Shown: positions 20,258-28,888 of the stretch, piece after piece
Layout: each line of letters opens with the position of its first letter
How positions within the stretch are numbered: position 1 is the stretch's first letter
From: Zhongshania aliphaticivorans
Lineage (GTDB): Bacteria > Pseudomonadota > Gammaproteobacteria > Pseudomonadales > Spongiibacteraceae
DNA length: 64,000 nt
Assembly (NCBI RefSeq): GCF_001586255.1
Contig: NZ_CP014544.1
Span: 2,139,501 to 2,203,500 of the forward strand
Direction: 5' to 3'
Made by a program: the position numbers and the translations under genes
The notes under the pieces: model-generated
Databases searched by the model: none
What the model saw: the letters and a program-made list of their open reading frames with translations, nothing else
Told to the model about the DNA's origin: nothing

Positions 20258-20286
20258 ATAATAGGGACTTCCCCCCCTGTTGTCAA
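20258..20286 (-). promoter_or_regulatory. Strong sigma-70 promoter of the yceD-rpmF-plsX-fab operon
   Basis: TTGACA (20281-20286), 17 bases, TATTAT (20258-20263) on the minus strand. The -35 is perfect and the -10 matches 5 of 6. Transcription would start near 20250-20252, only 2-4 bases before the yceD ATG at 20248. Confidence 0.85.
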
Positions 20287-20411
20287 AGCAAAAACACCTG
20301 CAACGAGCCTAATACCAAGTGCGATCAAGGGCTTCCGCATCAAAGCTGGCGACTGGCCACTGTAAAAGTTTAAGATTAGCAATCATACCCAGCAATAAAG
20401 AAGCACCGTAA

Positions 20412-21011
20412 ATGCCGCCAGCCACACCACAGCCACTCCCCTTGATCTTGGCATCGGGCTCCAGCTATCGACGTATACTGCTGGAAAAAATCGGACTGCA
20501 CCCCCACTGCCACGCCACCAATATCGACGAGTCACCACTACCCAACGAGACAGCGACCGCGCTGGCGAGACGACTAAGCATCAGCAAAGCACTTAGCGCA
20601 GCTGAATCGTTTCCCTGTGCACTCATCATCGCCAGCGACCAATGCGCGGAGCTAGATGGACAAATTCTCGGCAAACCCGGCACCAGGGCTCGCGCTCAAA
20701 ACCAGCTCAGCAAATGCTCTGGCCGCGAAGTACTCTTTCACACCGGAATTTGCTTACTAAACAGCCAAACCGGCAAGCAGCACATTAGCGTAGAAACGGT
20801 AACGGTGGCATTTCGCACCCTCAACTCCTTAGGAATTGAGCGTTACACCGAGAGAGAACCCGCCCTCGACTGCGCTGGCAGCTTTAAAGCAGAGGGACTC
20901 GGCATTAGCCTATTTCGGCACATCCACAGCGATGACCCAAACACCCTAATAGGCCTACCACTGATCCGGCTTATCGACTTTTTAAAAGAAGAAGACTACC
21001 CCCTACTATAA
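20412..21011 (+). CDS. Maf/YceF-type nucleoside triphosphate pyrophosphatase
   Basis: A 199-residue Maf-like protein that hydrolyses non-canonical NTPs. The YceF subgroup prefers m7GTP. The opening LILASGSSYRRILLEKIGL is the family P-loop-like signature. IIASDQCAELDGQILGKP and LDCAGSFKAEGLGI are further conserved blocks, with the Asp in ASDQ as catalytic base. It is divergent from yceD, the same neighbourhood as E. coli yceF, and convergent with the HAD gene 4 bases away. Confidence 0.93.
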   Translation: MPPATPQPLPLILASGSSYRRILLEKIGLHPHCHATNIDESPLPNETATALARRLSISKALSAAESFPCALIIASDQCAELDGQILGKPGTRARAQNQLSKCSGREVLFHTGICLLNSQTGKQHISVETVTVAFRTLNSLGIERYTEREPALDCAGSFKAEGLGISLFRHIHSDDPNTLIGLPLIRLIDFLKEEDYPLL

Positions 21012-21015
21012 ACAC

Positions 21016-21663
21016 TCAGCGAGACAGCTCACCCACAATAGGTAGCAAGCCAGAGAAGTAATCAATAACAGCCAAAGGCTGCCAACGCTGCAGCCGCGCA
21101 ACGCTATGCACGCCGTAAGAAACACCCACGCTTGGCATAGCAATACGGCTTGCCATCTCTAAGTCGTACTCGGTATCACCCACCATCAGCGCCGATGTCG
21201 GTTCGTAACCCCGCTCTGCACACAACTGCGCAAGCATCAGTGGATCGGGCTTTGACGCAGTTTCGTCAGCACAGCGACTCGCACTAAACAGCGAGCTTAT
21301 CGGTAAGCCAGCAAAAACCCGATCTAGGCCGCGACGACTCTTACCCGTTGCAACGCACAAATCATGACCAGCTGCTTTTAAAGCCCGCAAGCTCTCTTCA
21401 ACGCCAGCAAACATCTGGCAGGGCTGCTGATCTGCCAAAATAAAGCTGCGAACATAGGCCGCCCGCAACGCCTCAACCTCATCCGCGCTCAACTCTGGGT
21501 ATAAAGCAGCAATAGCAATGCTCAGCTCCAGGCCGATAATATTGCGAATGTCCTCAGCGGCGCGCTCTTCCACGCCAAACTCCCGCGCCCCAGCCTGCAT
21601 GCAGGCCACAATCTTATCGCTGGAGTCTAATATCGTGCCATCCCAATCAAAAATTATAAGCAT
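21016..21663 (-). CDS. HAD-IA family phosphatase (phosphoglycolate phosphatase-like)
   Basis: A 215-residue HAD hydrolase with all four motifs: DWDGTILDSSD (I), CVATGKSRRG (II), the lysine of SKPDPLML (III) and VGDTEYDLEMA (IV). The cap is the C1 helical type. Its ATG overlaps the rluC stop by one base (TAATG), so the two are translated in tandem, an arrangement common in pseudomonads. The substrate cannot be assigned from sequence. Confidence 0.9.
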   Translation of the reverse strand: MLIIFDWDGTILDSSDKIVACMQAGAREFGVEERAAEDIRNIIGLELSIAIAALYPELSADEVEALRAAYVRSFILADQQPCQMFAGVEESLRALKAAGHDLCVATGKSRRGLDRVFAGLPISSLFSASRCADETASKPDPLMLAQLCAERGYEPTSALMVGDTEYDLEMASRIAMPSVGVSYGVHSVARLQRWQPLAVIDYFSGLLPIVGELSR

Positions 21664-22616
21664 TACAATTCACTACCCGCATTTTCTAATACTTTCTCTA
21701 ACTCTGGAGGCAGCGGCGCCACCACCGAGATTCGCTTACCATCTAAAGTAAACGCCAAAGAATGAGCATGTAAAAACAAGCGCTTCAAACCAAGCTTGCG
21801 GAAATTCGCGTCCGCCCCGTCATCGCCGTATTTATCGTCGCCAAGAATCGGATAGCCCGCGTATTGGCAGTGCACCCGAATCTGATGAGTTCGCCCAGTG
21901 ACAGGTCGCGCCTCAATCAAACTAGCGCCAGCAACTCGGCGCAGCAGGGTATATTCGGTTACCGACTTTTTACCCTCAAGCTCAACCCGCACCATGCGCT
22001 CCCCCGACGACAGCACATTTTTCTGCAGCGGCGCATTCACCTGCTGCTTCCGAGCTGGCCACTTACCGCCAACCAGCGCCAAATAACGCTTATCGACACC
22101 TTTACGCGCTTTTAATAGCTCATGAAGCTGCTTGAGCACGCTGCGTTTTTTGGCAACCATTACGCAGCCCGACGTATCACGATCAAGACGATGCACCAAT
22201 TCCAGATGGCGCTGCTCGGGATACATTTGCCGCAGCGCTTCAATCAAACCCAAGGATATTCCGCTACCACCATGCACAGCCAAGCCCGACGGTTTGTTAA
22301 TAACCAGCAAACCAGCATCTTCATACAGGATCGCCGAGCGCAAACCGGCATCCAAGCCCAGCGGAACGGCGGACTCTTCACGCACCGCCACTCGCACCGG
22401 CGGCACCCTCACGACGTCGCCGGTTTGCAATTTGTAATCTGGTTTCGCGCGAGACTTATTCACCCGCACCTCGCCCCGCCTTAAAAGGTTATAAATCCTA
22501 GACTTAGGGACACCTTTTAACTCTCTCATTAAGAAATTATCGATACGCTGACCGACATAGTCAGCCTCGACCGCCACCAAACGAACCACGGGATTGATGA
22601 CTTTTTCGGATTCCAC
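21663..22616 (-). CDS. rluC: 23S rRNA pseudouridine(955/2504/2580) synthase RluC
   Basis: Isomerises three uridines in 23S rRNA. An N-terminal S4 RNA-binding domain (VGQRIDNFLMRELKGVPKSRIYNLLRRGEVRVN region) is followed by the RluA-type catalytic domain with HRLDRDTSG, where the catalytic Asp is D146 counted from 22616. I start at the GTG at 22616 because AGGAG sits five bases before it. The GTG two codons earlier (22622) overlaps that ribosome site. It is divergent from rne, as in E. coli. Confidence 0.95.
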   Translation of the reverse strand: MESEKVINPVVRLVAVEADYVGQRIDNFLMRELKGVPKSRIYNLLRRGEVRVNKSRAKPDYKLQTGDVVRVPPVRVAVREESAVPLGLDAGLRSAILYEDAGLLVINKPSGLAVHGGSGISLGLIEALRQMYPEQRHLELVHRLDRDTSGCVMVAKKRSVLKQLHELLKARKGVDKRYLALVGGKWPARKQQVNAPLQKNVLSSGERMVRVELEGKKSVTEYTLLRRVAGASLIEARPVTGRTHQIRVHCQYAGYPILGDDKYGDDGADANFRKLGLKRLFLHAHSLAFTLDGKRISVVAPLPPELEKVLENAGSEL

Positions 22617-22634
22617 GTACACTCCTGTAACTCA

Positions 22635-22663
22635 TTGAGTTAGTTATTGATTACTGGTATAGT
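22635..22663 (+). promoter_or_regulatory. Promoter of rne
   Basis: TTGAGT (22635-22640), 17 bases, TATAGT (22658-22663) on the plus strand: 4 of 6 and 5 of 6 matches at ideal spacing. A start near 22670 would give an rne leader of roughly 480 bases. Confidence 0.6.
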
Positions 22664-22665
22664 CG

Positions 22666-23147
22666 CCCGGTAGCAACCGGGTCCGGTTCCCACCACAGCA
22701 GGGCTGTGATGAGAGGGAAGACCGCCGGCTAATACTAAGGCAAAGATTGCGACACATTCGCATAGCCTTATTTACATAAGTGAATAGCAGTGTACCGGCG
22801 GGCATTCTACCGTAGTGTCGGTACATTAAATAATAGTGCTGCCGATATTTGTTAGCACCGCAAGTGCGATAGAACTCTGAGAAAGCGACGTAAAGAACGT
22901 TACCAATACTGGCGCCGCAAATTGCGCCCAACAGTAATAGATGAAAGACGCCCAGCGCAGAAGGCCTCAAGGCCAGAATAAGCGAACTGGAATATAACGG
23001 CCAGGCAACGCGGCCCCACTGATGTACAAGGTGCACGCAGCAATAAATCAGCAGCCTCACCAGCTAATACAGCCTACATCAGAACGCTTAAAGATGCTCA
23101 ATCGCATGAGCGGCCCGACAAATCCCGGCTTTTGGGATTTTTAGCTC
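22666..23147 (+). promoter_or_regulatory. Structured 5' leader of rne (probable autoregulatory element)
   Basis: No gene is supported between rluC and rne (about 530 bases). The first 160 bases are rich in stems: CCCGGT/ACCGGG (22666-22681); CACAGC/GCTGTG (22694-22708) inside TTCCC/GGGAA (22687-22719); CCGCCGG (22722-22728) with CCGGCGG (22795-22801), enclosing TAAGGC/GCCTTA (22736-22770) and TGCGA/TCGCA (22748-22762); and TGTACCG/CGGTACA (22791-22825), which competes with the previous stem. In E. coli a 361-base rne leader senses RNase E activity through such hairpins. I infer the same role here. Confidence 0.6.
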
Positions 23148-25997
23148 ATGAAAAGAATGCTTATTAACGCAACTCAACCAGAAGAGTTGCGCGTTGCCCT
23201 CGTCGATGGCCAACGCTTGTTTGACCTGGATATCGAAAATCGCACCCGCGTACAAAAGAAAGCCAACGTCTACAAAGGGACCATAACCCGCGTAGAACCA
23301 AGCCTTGAAGCCGCCTTTGTCGATTTTGGTGCTGAGCGCCACGGCTTTCTACCCCTCAAAGAAATCTCTAAAGAATACTTCTACCGCAACCCTGCCGATG
23401 GCAGCGGCGGTCGCGCCAAAATTAAAGATCTTGTCAAAGAAGGCACTCAGGTCATTGTTCAGGTAGAAAAGGAAGAGCGCGGCAATAAAGGCGCAGCCCT
23501 CACTACCTTTATAAGCCTCGCTGGCCGCTATATGGTCTTAATGCCCAACAACCCACGAGCCGGCGGCATCTCTCGCCGCATCGAGGGCGACGAGCGCACT
23601 GAATTACGCGACGCTTTAAACTCAATCAACATCCCCGATGCGATGGGCGTTATTGTCCGTACCGCTGGGGTTGGCCGCAGCTCAGAAGAGCTGCAGTGGG
23701 ATTTAGATTATTTGCTGCACCTCTGGTCGGCAATCAAGCAAGCATCTGAGGAGCGCAAGGCACCGATCCTGATCCTGCAAGAAAGCAACGTCATTATCCG
23801 TGCTATTCGCGACTATCTTCGCGACGATATCGACCAAGTTTTAATCGACTCAGAAGAGTCCTACAACGAAGCCATGCATTTCGTTGAGCAGGTAATGCCG
23901 CACTTTAAGAGCAAGATTCGCCTGTATAAGGATCAAGTACCCCTCTTCAACCGCTACCAAATCGAAAGCCAAATCGAATCGGCTTTCCAGCGTGAAGTGC
24001 AACTCCCCTCTGGCGGCTCGATTGTTATCGATCCTACCGAAGCATTGGTTTCTATCGATATTAACTCGGCCCGCGCTACGAAGGGCGGAGACATTGAAGA
24101 AACTGCTCTGCAAACCAATTTAGAAGCAGCTGACGAGATTGCTCGCCAGCTGCGGCTGCGCGATATCGGCGGCTTAATTGTTGTCGATTTCATCGACATG
24201 CTGGCGGCAAAAAACCAGCGGGAAGTCGAGAATCGCGTTCGCGATGCGATGGAGCCAGACCGCGCCCGCATTCAAATCGGCCGTATCTCTCGCTTTGGCT
24301 TATTAGAAATGTCTCGCCAGCGCCTGCGTCCGTCACTGGGTGAAACCAGCGCCAAAGTCTGCCCACGCTGCAGCGGTCAGGGTACTATTCGCGACACCAA
24401 CTCTCTCGCACTATCCATTCTTCGCCTCGTCGAAGAGGAAGCAAACAAAGAGAAAAGCGCTGAAATTCGCGCCATTGTGCCAGTCAATGTTGCATCGTAC
24501 TTGCTTAACGAAAAGCGCACCGCAATATACGATATCGAGCAACGCAGCGGCGTGCGGGTCATGGTTATCCCAACTCCAGCGCTCGACACCCCCCACTTTG
24601 AAGTGGTTCGCCTGCGCGAAAGCGATCTCGGTGACGAACAAGAGATCAGCTACAAGATAGTAGCCGACCTCGAAGCCGAAAAAGAAATCTCTGACGAAGT
24701 TGTTTCGACACCTGCACCCGCTGCCGCCGTCGTTCGCACCCTCGCCCCCAAGGCCCCAGCACCCGCTGCCACCGAAGCGGTAGCAGCAAAAACCCCTGCG
24801 ACACCTGCCGCAACCGGCGAAGGCTTTTTCAGCAAACTAGGCAAAAGCCTAAGCGGGCTATTTAAAACCGCCGAGCCCGAGCCAGAGCCCGAACCAGCGC
24901 CAGCACCCAAACGCCGCAACGAAGGCAACCGCAATAGCAACAACCCTCGTCAGGGAAATCGCAACAATCGTGGTGGTCGCAATCGCCGCAGCCCCGACCA
25001 GCGTCAAGCGCGCGACGATAACCGAGTAACTGATAACCGCAGCAACCGCGTCGAGGCCCAAGCAGCTAAAGTAGAGGCGCCAATCGAAGCGGCTGAAACA
25101 CCAGCGAACACCGAGAATGAAGGCCAAGCGAGACCAAAGCGCCGCCCAGGCAACCGCAGACCGCGCAATCAGCAAGAGCGTCGTCGGACCCCTGCGCCCA
25201 GCGATGACACCGCCGTCGCTACTGAGAATCAAGTAAACAACAAGGCGACGGACGCTACTGATGCCGCTATTGCGGAAAAAGCAGCAACCGCAACGCCAGA
25301 AACCAAGCCCGCAAATACCGCTCCAGCGGCAAAAAAACCCACGGCTGAAGAGAATGAGTTCACGCCGATCACCCCAACAACCACCGCTCGCTTTGTTCCA
25401 GAGCAAAACGAGACCGTAGCAACAGAGGCGCCACCAAGCCCTGCTGTTGCCGCCGAAAAGACCACAGAGAACACTGTGCAGACTGAAGCAGCTCCAATTG
25501 CAGCGCCCACCCCAGAGCCCGTCATTGCAGCGCCAGCACCAGAAGCTGTCACAATTAAGCCAGCGGAACCTGTCGCCAGCACATTTAGCGAGCCAGCTCC
25601 CGCGCCAGAAGCTACCGTAGAAACGGCAGCAGCCTCTGAGGTCGTCGCTGCACCCGAGGTCGCTACGAGCGCAGATAAAGAAATACCAGCCACGGTAGCG
25701 AGCGCGGAAATCGAGACCGAGGCAGATACGTCACCACAGGCTAAGCCAGCTGCGGAAAAAATCGCTAAACCGGTGAGTAAGCCTGTCGCAAAGACGCCTG
25801 CTAGCGAAACAGCAGCTGTCAAGCCACGGCCTGTAGGCCGCGCAAGCAATGACCCAAGAGTGGCGCCAAAACCGCTAAAAGCCCTTGAGATCGTTACATC
25901 GCAGCCGCAAGCACCGAAACTCGATCCAAGCATAATTGCTCAACCTAGCCCGAATCGCCCTGCTGCACCCCGAGCAGCAAACGATCCGCGCAATTAA
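23148..25997 (+). CDS. rne: Ribonuclease E
   Basis: The main endoribonuclease for mRNA decay and rRNA/tRNA processing, 949 residues. The S1 domain (about 37-120) and the DNase I-like catalytic domain carry metal ligands D304 ([10 protein letters not shown]) and D347 (LIVVDFIDM). The Zn-link cysteines are C405 and C408 (CPRCSGQGT). After about residue 515 the protein is a low-complexity degradosome scaffold: an amphipathic membrane-anchor segment ([15 protein letters not shown], about 558-572), an Arg/Asn-rich RNA-binding region ([14 protein letters not shown]), then a long Ala/Glu/Pro tail. ASNDPR near residue 903 and AANDPRN at the C-terminus repeat an NDPR motif. Confidence 0.97.
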   Translation: MKRMLINATQPEELRVALVDGQRLFDLDIENRTRVQKKANVYKGTITRVEPSLEAAFVDFGAERHGFLPLKEISKEYFYRNPADGSGGRAKIKDLVKEGTQVIVQVEKEERGNKGAALTTFISLAGRYMVLMPNNPRAGGISRRIEGDERTELRDALNSINIPDAMGVIVRTAGVGRSSEELQWDLDYLLHLWSAIKQASEERKAPILILQESNVIIRAIRDYLRDDIDQVLIDSEESYNEAMHFVEQVMPHFKSKIRLYKDQVPLFNRYQIESQIESAFQREVQLPSGGSIVIDPTEALVSIDINSARATKGGDIEETALQTNLEAADEIARQLRLRDIGGLIVVDFIDMLAAKNQREVENRVRDAMEPDRARIQIGRISRFGLLEMSRQRLRPSLGETSAKVCPRCSGQGTIRDTNSLALSILRLVEEEANKEKSAEIRAIVPVNVASYLLNEKRTAIYDIEQRSGVRVMVIPTPALDTPHFEVVRLRESDLGDEQEISYKIVADLEAEKEISDEVVSTPAPAAAVVRTLAPKAPAPAATEAVAAKTPATPAATGEGFFSKLGKSLSGLFKTAEPEPEPEPAPAPKRRNEGNRNSNNPRQGNRNNRGGRNRRSPDQRQARDDNRVTDNRSNRVEAQAAKVEAPIEAAETPANTENEGQARPKRRPGNRRPRNQQERRRTPAPSDDTAVATENQVNNKATDATDAAIAEKAATATPETKPANTAPAAKKPTAEENEFTPITPTTTARFVPEQNETVATEAPPSPAVAAEKTTENTVQTEAAPIAAPTPEPVIAAPAPEAVTIKPAEPVASTFSEPAPAPEATVETAAASEVVAAPEVATSADKEIPATVASAEIETEADTSPQAKPAAEKIAKPVSKPVAKTPASETAAVKPRPVGRASNDPRVAPKPLKALEIVTSQPQAPKLDPSIIAQPSPNRPAAPRAANDPRN

Positions 25998-26017
25998 GCA
26001 AAGCGCCTAAAACCACT

Positions 26018-26044
26018 AGCCCGGCCCTGTGCCGGGCTTTTTAT
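26018..26044 (+). terminator. Rho-independent terminator of rne
   Basis: AGCCCGGC (26018-26025) pairs with GCCGGGCT (26031-26038), followed by TTTTTATT. It starts 20 bases after the rne stop. Confidence 0.93.
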
Positions 26045-26108
26045 TGCCTAAAATTTAAGCAAATCCTAATACATCAAACTGATTTATAAGTCTTTTTCTC
26101 AATACCGC

Positions 26109-26136
26109 TTGTTTCGCCTAACAAGCTCTGTATAAT
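26109..26136 (+). promoter_or_regulatory. Promoter of tRNA-Ser
   Basis: A perfect TATAAT (26131-26136) preceded at 16 bases by TTGTTT (26109-26114), ending 13 bases before the mature tRNA. An A/T-rich stretch lies upstream. Confidence 0.75.
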
Positions 26137-26149
26137 TCGCAACTGCTGC

Positions 26150-26239
26150 GGAGGGGTGGCAGAGTGGTCGATTGCACCGGTCTTGAAAACCGGCGTTGGT
26201 TCATCCCAACCCAGGGTTCAAATCCCTGCCCCTCCGCCA
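26150..26239 (+). tRNA. tRNA-Ser (anticodon TGA)
   Basis: A 90-base cloverleaf with acceptor GGAGGGG/CCCCTCC, discriminator G and encoded CCA (26237-26239). The anticodon stem ACCGG/CCGG(C) holds CTTGAAA, giving TGA. The variable arm is long (CGTTGGTTCATCCCAACC), typical of a serine tRNA, and the T loop has TTCAAAT. No clear terminator follows. Confidence 0.97.
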
Positions 26240-26451
26240 CTTTTAGCACCTCGTTAGCCCCCTCTACGTACAAGCCCACGTTATAAACTGCAATCCAAAC
26301 CGTTAATATGCGCCAATTAATTGCGCGTCCTCGCTACGTCCGCATTAAACACTACACTCTACTCAAATGAATGTTCAGCAGACGCACTCCCTAGCCGTCT
26401 AACAGCGCGATGTATAAGCGCCGAGCAACGCAATGGGCATGAGACTTATTA

Positions 26452-27678
26452 ATGAGTGACAGCAGCACACTGCTAATGGCCCGCCAACCCATACTAGATA
26501 GGTACGGAAAAACCGTAGCCTATGAATTGCTTTGCCGCTCAGTCGAAATAGACTCACTAAAATCACAAAACGAAAATGGCACTATGGCGACGGGCGAAGT
26601 TTTAATTGGCGCCTTTCATGACCTCGGCATCGACGCCATTACCAATGGGCTCCCCGCTTTCGTTAATCTCACTGAGTCTTGGTTGTGCAACCCTCCCGCA
26701 GTGCAAGCCCAACAGCTCGTCTGTGAAGTGCTTGAATATATCTCTGCCACACCAGCCAATATTGAAGCCGTTCAGCAACTTCGTAAGCTCGGCTTTAAAG
26801 TCGCCCTAGATGACTATATTGGCGACCCCGAACAGGGCAAATGGCTCCCCTACGTTGACATCGTTAAAGTGGATATAAGTGATTTATTACCCGGCTACAG
26901 TTCTGCATCATTGCTGCAGCAACACCAGCGCGATGGCTTGATTTGGCTAGCAGAAAAGGTTGAAACCGTTAAAGAGTTTGAGCGCTGCAAAGAAGAAGGC
27001 TACAGTCTTTTTCAGGGCTTTTTCTTCAGTCGGCCAGCCCCTTTATTCGGTAAACGCAACAATGACAGCCAATTTGCGGTTATGCGCTTATTGAAAGTAT
27101 TAAGCAATGACGAAAACACGATGCTGGATATCAGCAGCGCGATTCAAAGCGACCCACAGCTAAGCTACCGCATTCTGCAGTTCATGAACTCGGCCAGCGT
27201 TGCAAAAGTGACAGAAATCACCTCGGTGCATCATGCGGCCACCATGGCTGGAGTCAATCGCATAAAGTCGTGGGCCACTATGCTGGCGCTGGGTCGCCTA
27301 GACCACAAACCCCGCGCCCTGTTAGAGCAAGCACTATCGCGCGCCTATTTGTGCCAATTGCTCGCGCAAAAACATGGCGACGCAGATCAGCACACCGCAT
27401 ACACTACTGGCATGTTTTCACTGCTAGACGCCTTTATAGACATCCCGCTGGAAGACGTTTGCTCAAAACTTGGCTTATCCGCAACCATGACGGCGGCCCT
27501 CCTCGATCACTCGGGAGCTTACGGTGAAATTCTCGACCTTGCAATTGCCCTAAGCAAGGGCAATTGGCCCCAAATTACAGCCTTATCGCCCGATATTAGC
27601 CTAGCGGACCTTGCCGATATTCAAAGTAAAGCATTTACCGAGGTTAGCCAGCAATTAAGATTAACTGGATTAAGCTAA
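26452..27678 (+). CDS. EAL-HDOD domain signalling protein (YuxH type)
   Basis: A 408-residue cytosolic protein with an N-terminal EAL-like domain (about 5-200) and a C-terminal HDOD domain (about 205-395). EAL landmarks remain: YELLCR (in place of E(A/V)LxR), FVNLTE, CEVLE, ALDDY, VKVDI, AEKVET and QGFFFSRP. The metal/loop motif DDFGTGYSS is replaced by DDYIGDPEQG, so c-di-GMP hydrolysis is uncertain. HDOD proteins usually act as protein-protein signalling modules (chemotaxis, motility, stress). It lies alone between tRNA-Ser and yccA. Confidence 0.9.
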   Translation: MSDSSTLLMARQPILDRYGKTVAYELLCRSVEIDSLKSQNENGTMATGEVLIGAFHDLGIDAITNGLPAFVNLTESWLCNPPAVQAQQLVCEVLEYISATPANIEAVQQLRKLGFKVALDDYIGDPEQGKWLPYVDIVKVDISDLLPGYSSASLLQQHQRDGLIWLAEKVETVKEFERCKEEGYSLFQGFFFSRPAPLFGKRNNDSQFAVMRLLKVLSNDENTMLDISSAIQSDPQLSYRILQFMNSASVAKVTEITSVHHAATMAGVNRIKSWATMLALGRLDHKPRALLEQALSRAYLCQLLAQKHGDADQHTAYTTGMFSLLDAFIDIPLEDVCSKLGLSATMTAALLDHSGAYGEILDLAIALSKGNWPQITALSPDISLADLADIQSKAFTEVSQQLRLTGLS

Positions 27679-27700
27679 GTTAACCTTGGCATGCATAGGC

Positions 27701-27730
27701 TTGCAGTCGTAACACCCCACGAAGTATGAT
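27701..27730 (+). promoter_or_regulatory. Promoter of the yccA-like gene
   Basis: TTGCAG (27701-27706), 18 bases, TATGAT (27725-27730), 40 bases before the ATG: 4 of 6 and 5 of 6 matches. Confidence 0.55.
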
Positions 27731-27769
27731 TGCCAAAGCTTTAACCCTTCTTTTACTACGGAGTCATCC

Positions 27770-28441
27770 ATGCAAGACAAATCGGTCTTTCAGACAGGCG
27801 CGCACGCCCAGCCCGTTCTCGAAACCAACAAGGTGCTGCGCAATACTTATATGCTGCTAGGCATGACCCTTGTCACTAGCGCACTCTGCGCTGGCCTGGC
27901 AATGGCCCTCAACATCGGCCATGGCACTGGACTAGTTTTGTCCATACTCGGCTTTGTCATGCTGTTTGTAGTCCACAAAACCGCAGATTCAAGCAAAGGC
28001 ATTATTGCCATATTTGTATTCACTGGCCTATTGGGTGCAGCCCTCGGACCAATGCTAAAAATGTACCTCTCGCTACCCAATGGCGGCGAGCTAGTAATGC
28101 AGGCTCTTGGCGGCACCGCCCTGGTGTTCTTTGGCCTTTCAGCCTATGTATTAACTACCCGTAAAGACTTCTCCTTTCTCGGCGGTTTTTTGATGATCGG
28201 TTTGCTGGTCATGGTCGTTGCCAGCATTGCGAACCTATTTTTCCAGGTGCCCGCGGCATCGCTGGCAATTTCAGCCGCAGCCGTATTTATTATGTCTGGT
28301 TTGATTTTGTTTGATACCAGCAGAATCATCCATGGCGGCGAAACAAATTATATTCGCGCGACCGTCGCCCTCTATCTGGATATTTACAATCTGTTTGTAC
28401 ACTTACTGCATTTGCTTGGCATTTTTGGTAGCGATGATTAA
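27770..28441 (+). CDS. Bax inhibitor-1/YccA family membrane protein
   Basis: A 223-residue protein with about seven hydrophobic segments from residue 25 on. LYLDIYNLFVHLLHLLGIFGSDD at the C-terminus is the family end motif, and ISAAAVFIMSGLILFDTSRII is another conserved block. E. coli YccA interacts with the FtsH protease. It precedes tusDCBE, as in Pseudomonas. A perfect hairpin lies between this gene and tusD. Confidence 0.93.
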   Translation: MQDKSVFQTGAHAQPVLETNKVLRNTYMLLGMTLVTSALCAGLAMALNIGHGTGLVLSILGFVMLFVVHKTADSSKGIIAIFVFTGLLGAALGPMLKMYLSLPNGGELVMQALGGTALVFFGLSAYVLTTRKDFSFLGGFLMIGLLVMVVASIANLFFQVPAASLAISAAAVFIMSGLILFDTSRIIHGGETNYIRATVALYLDIYNLFVHLLHLLGIFGSDD

Positions 28442-28468
28442 TCACCCCCTAAGTGCACCTGCAACTCA

Positions 28469-28492
28469 ACTGAGGCTCTCATGAGCCTCAGT
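28469..28492 (+). promoter_or_regulatory. Perfect 9-bp hairpin over the tusD ribosome site and start codon
   Basis: ACTGAGGCT (28469-28477) pairs exactly with AGCCTCAGT (28484-28492), leaving a six-base loop CTCATG whose last three bases are the tusD start codon (28481-28483). The only ribosome site, TGAGG, is in the 5' arm. TTTCGCTTT follows the stem, so it could also act as a weak terminator of yccA. Either way it should limit tusDCBE expression. Confidence 0.7.
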
Positions 28493-28888
28493 TTCGCTTT
28501 ACTCGTCAGCGGCCAACCCTGTACCGACCAATCTAGCTTAACTGCCCTACGTTTTTGCCAAGCAGCCCTCGATAGTGGTCATCAAATTTACCGGGTATTT
28601 TTCTTTAACGATGGTGTGCATTGCGCCAATCGCTTTACGACGCCTCCTCAAGATGAAATTGCGGTACCGAAGCAGTGGACAAACTTGCAGAAAACCTTTG
28701 ATTTAGATTTAGTTGTCTGTATTTCCAGTGCGCTGCGCCGCGGCATTGTGGACGCAAAAGAAGCTGCCCGCTACGAACTTGACGGCCACAACTTGGCTGA
28801 TGGCTTTAGCATTGGCGGCCTAGGTCAGTGGGTAGACGCATGCCAAAATGCTGACCGCGTCATTCGCTTTGGCGGTAATGCCCAGTGA
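28481..28888 (+). CDS. tusD: Sulfurtransferase complex subunit TusD
   Basis: The catalytic subunit of the TusBCD complex, which relays persulfide sulfur from TusA to TusE for 2-thiouridine at wobble position 34 of Lys, Glu and Gln tRNAs. In the 135 residues, the active-site Cys80 in LDLVVCISSALRRGIVD corresponds to E. coli Cys78. The stop overlaps the tusC start by 4 bases (GTGA). The start codon sits in a hairpin loop (see 28469-28492). Confidence 0.94.
   Translation: MSLSFALLVSGQPCTDQSSLTALRFCQAALDSGHQIYRVFFFNDGVHCANRFTTPPQDEIAVPKQWTNLQKTFDLDLVVCISSALRRGIVDAKEAARYELDGHNLADGFSIGGLGQWVDACQNADRVIRFGGNAQ

Noticed and set aside
22644-23060. 138-codon minus-strand frame in the rluC-rne gap
   Set aside because: It lies in the structured rne leader, the protein has an unnatural Cys/Ser/Arg-rich composition and no ribosome site; the rne leader explains the region.
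25229-25933. 234-codon minus-strand frame inside rne
   Set aside because: It mirrors the Ala/Glu/Pro-rich tail of RNase E; the low-complexity Ala/Ser/Gly/Val protein is an artefact of codon bias on the other strand.
26310-26326. Imperfect palindrome GCGC-AATTAATT-GCGC after tRNA-Ser
   Set aside because: Short, with a one-base asymmetry, and with no T run or nearby promoter to give it a role.
27701-27730. Possible sigma-32 site upstream of the yccA-like gene (CTTGCAG with CCCCACG)
   Set aside because: The boxes are only about nine bases apart, too close for RpoH; the sigma-70 reading fits better.
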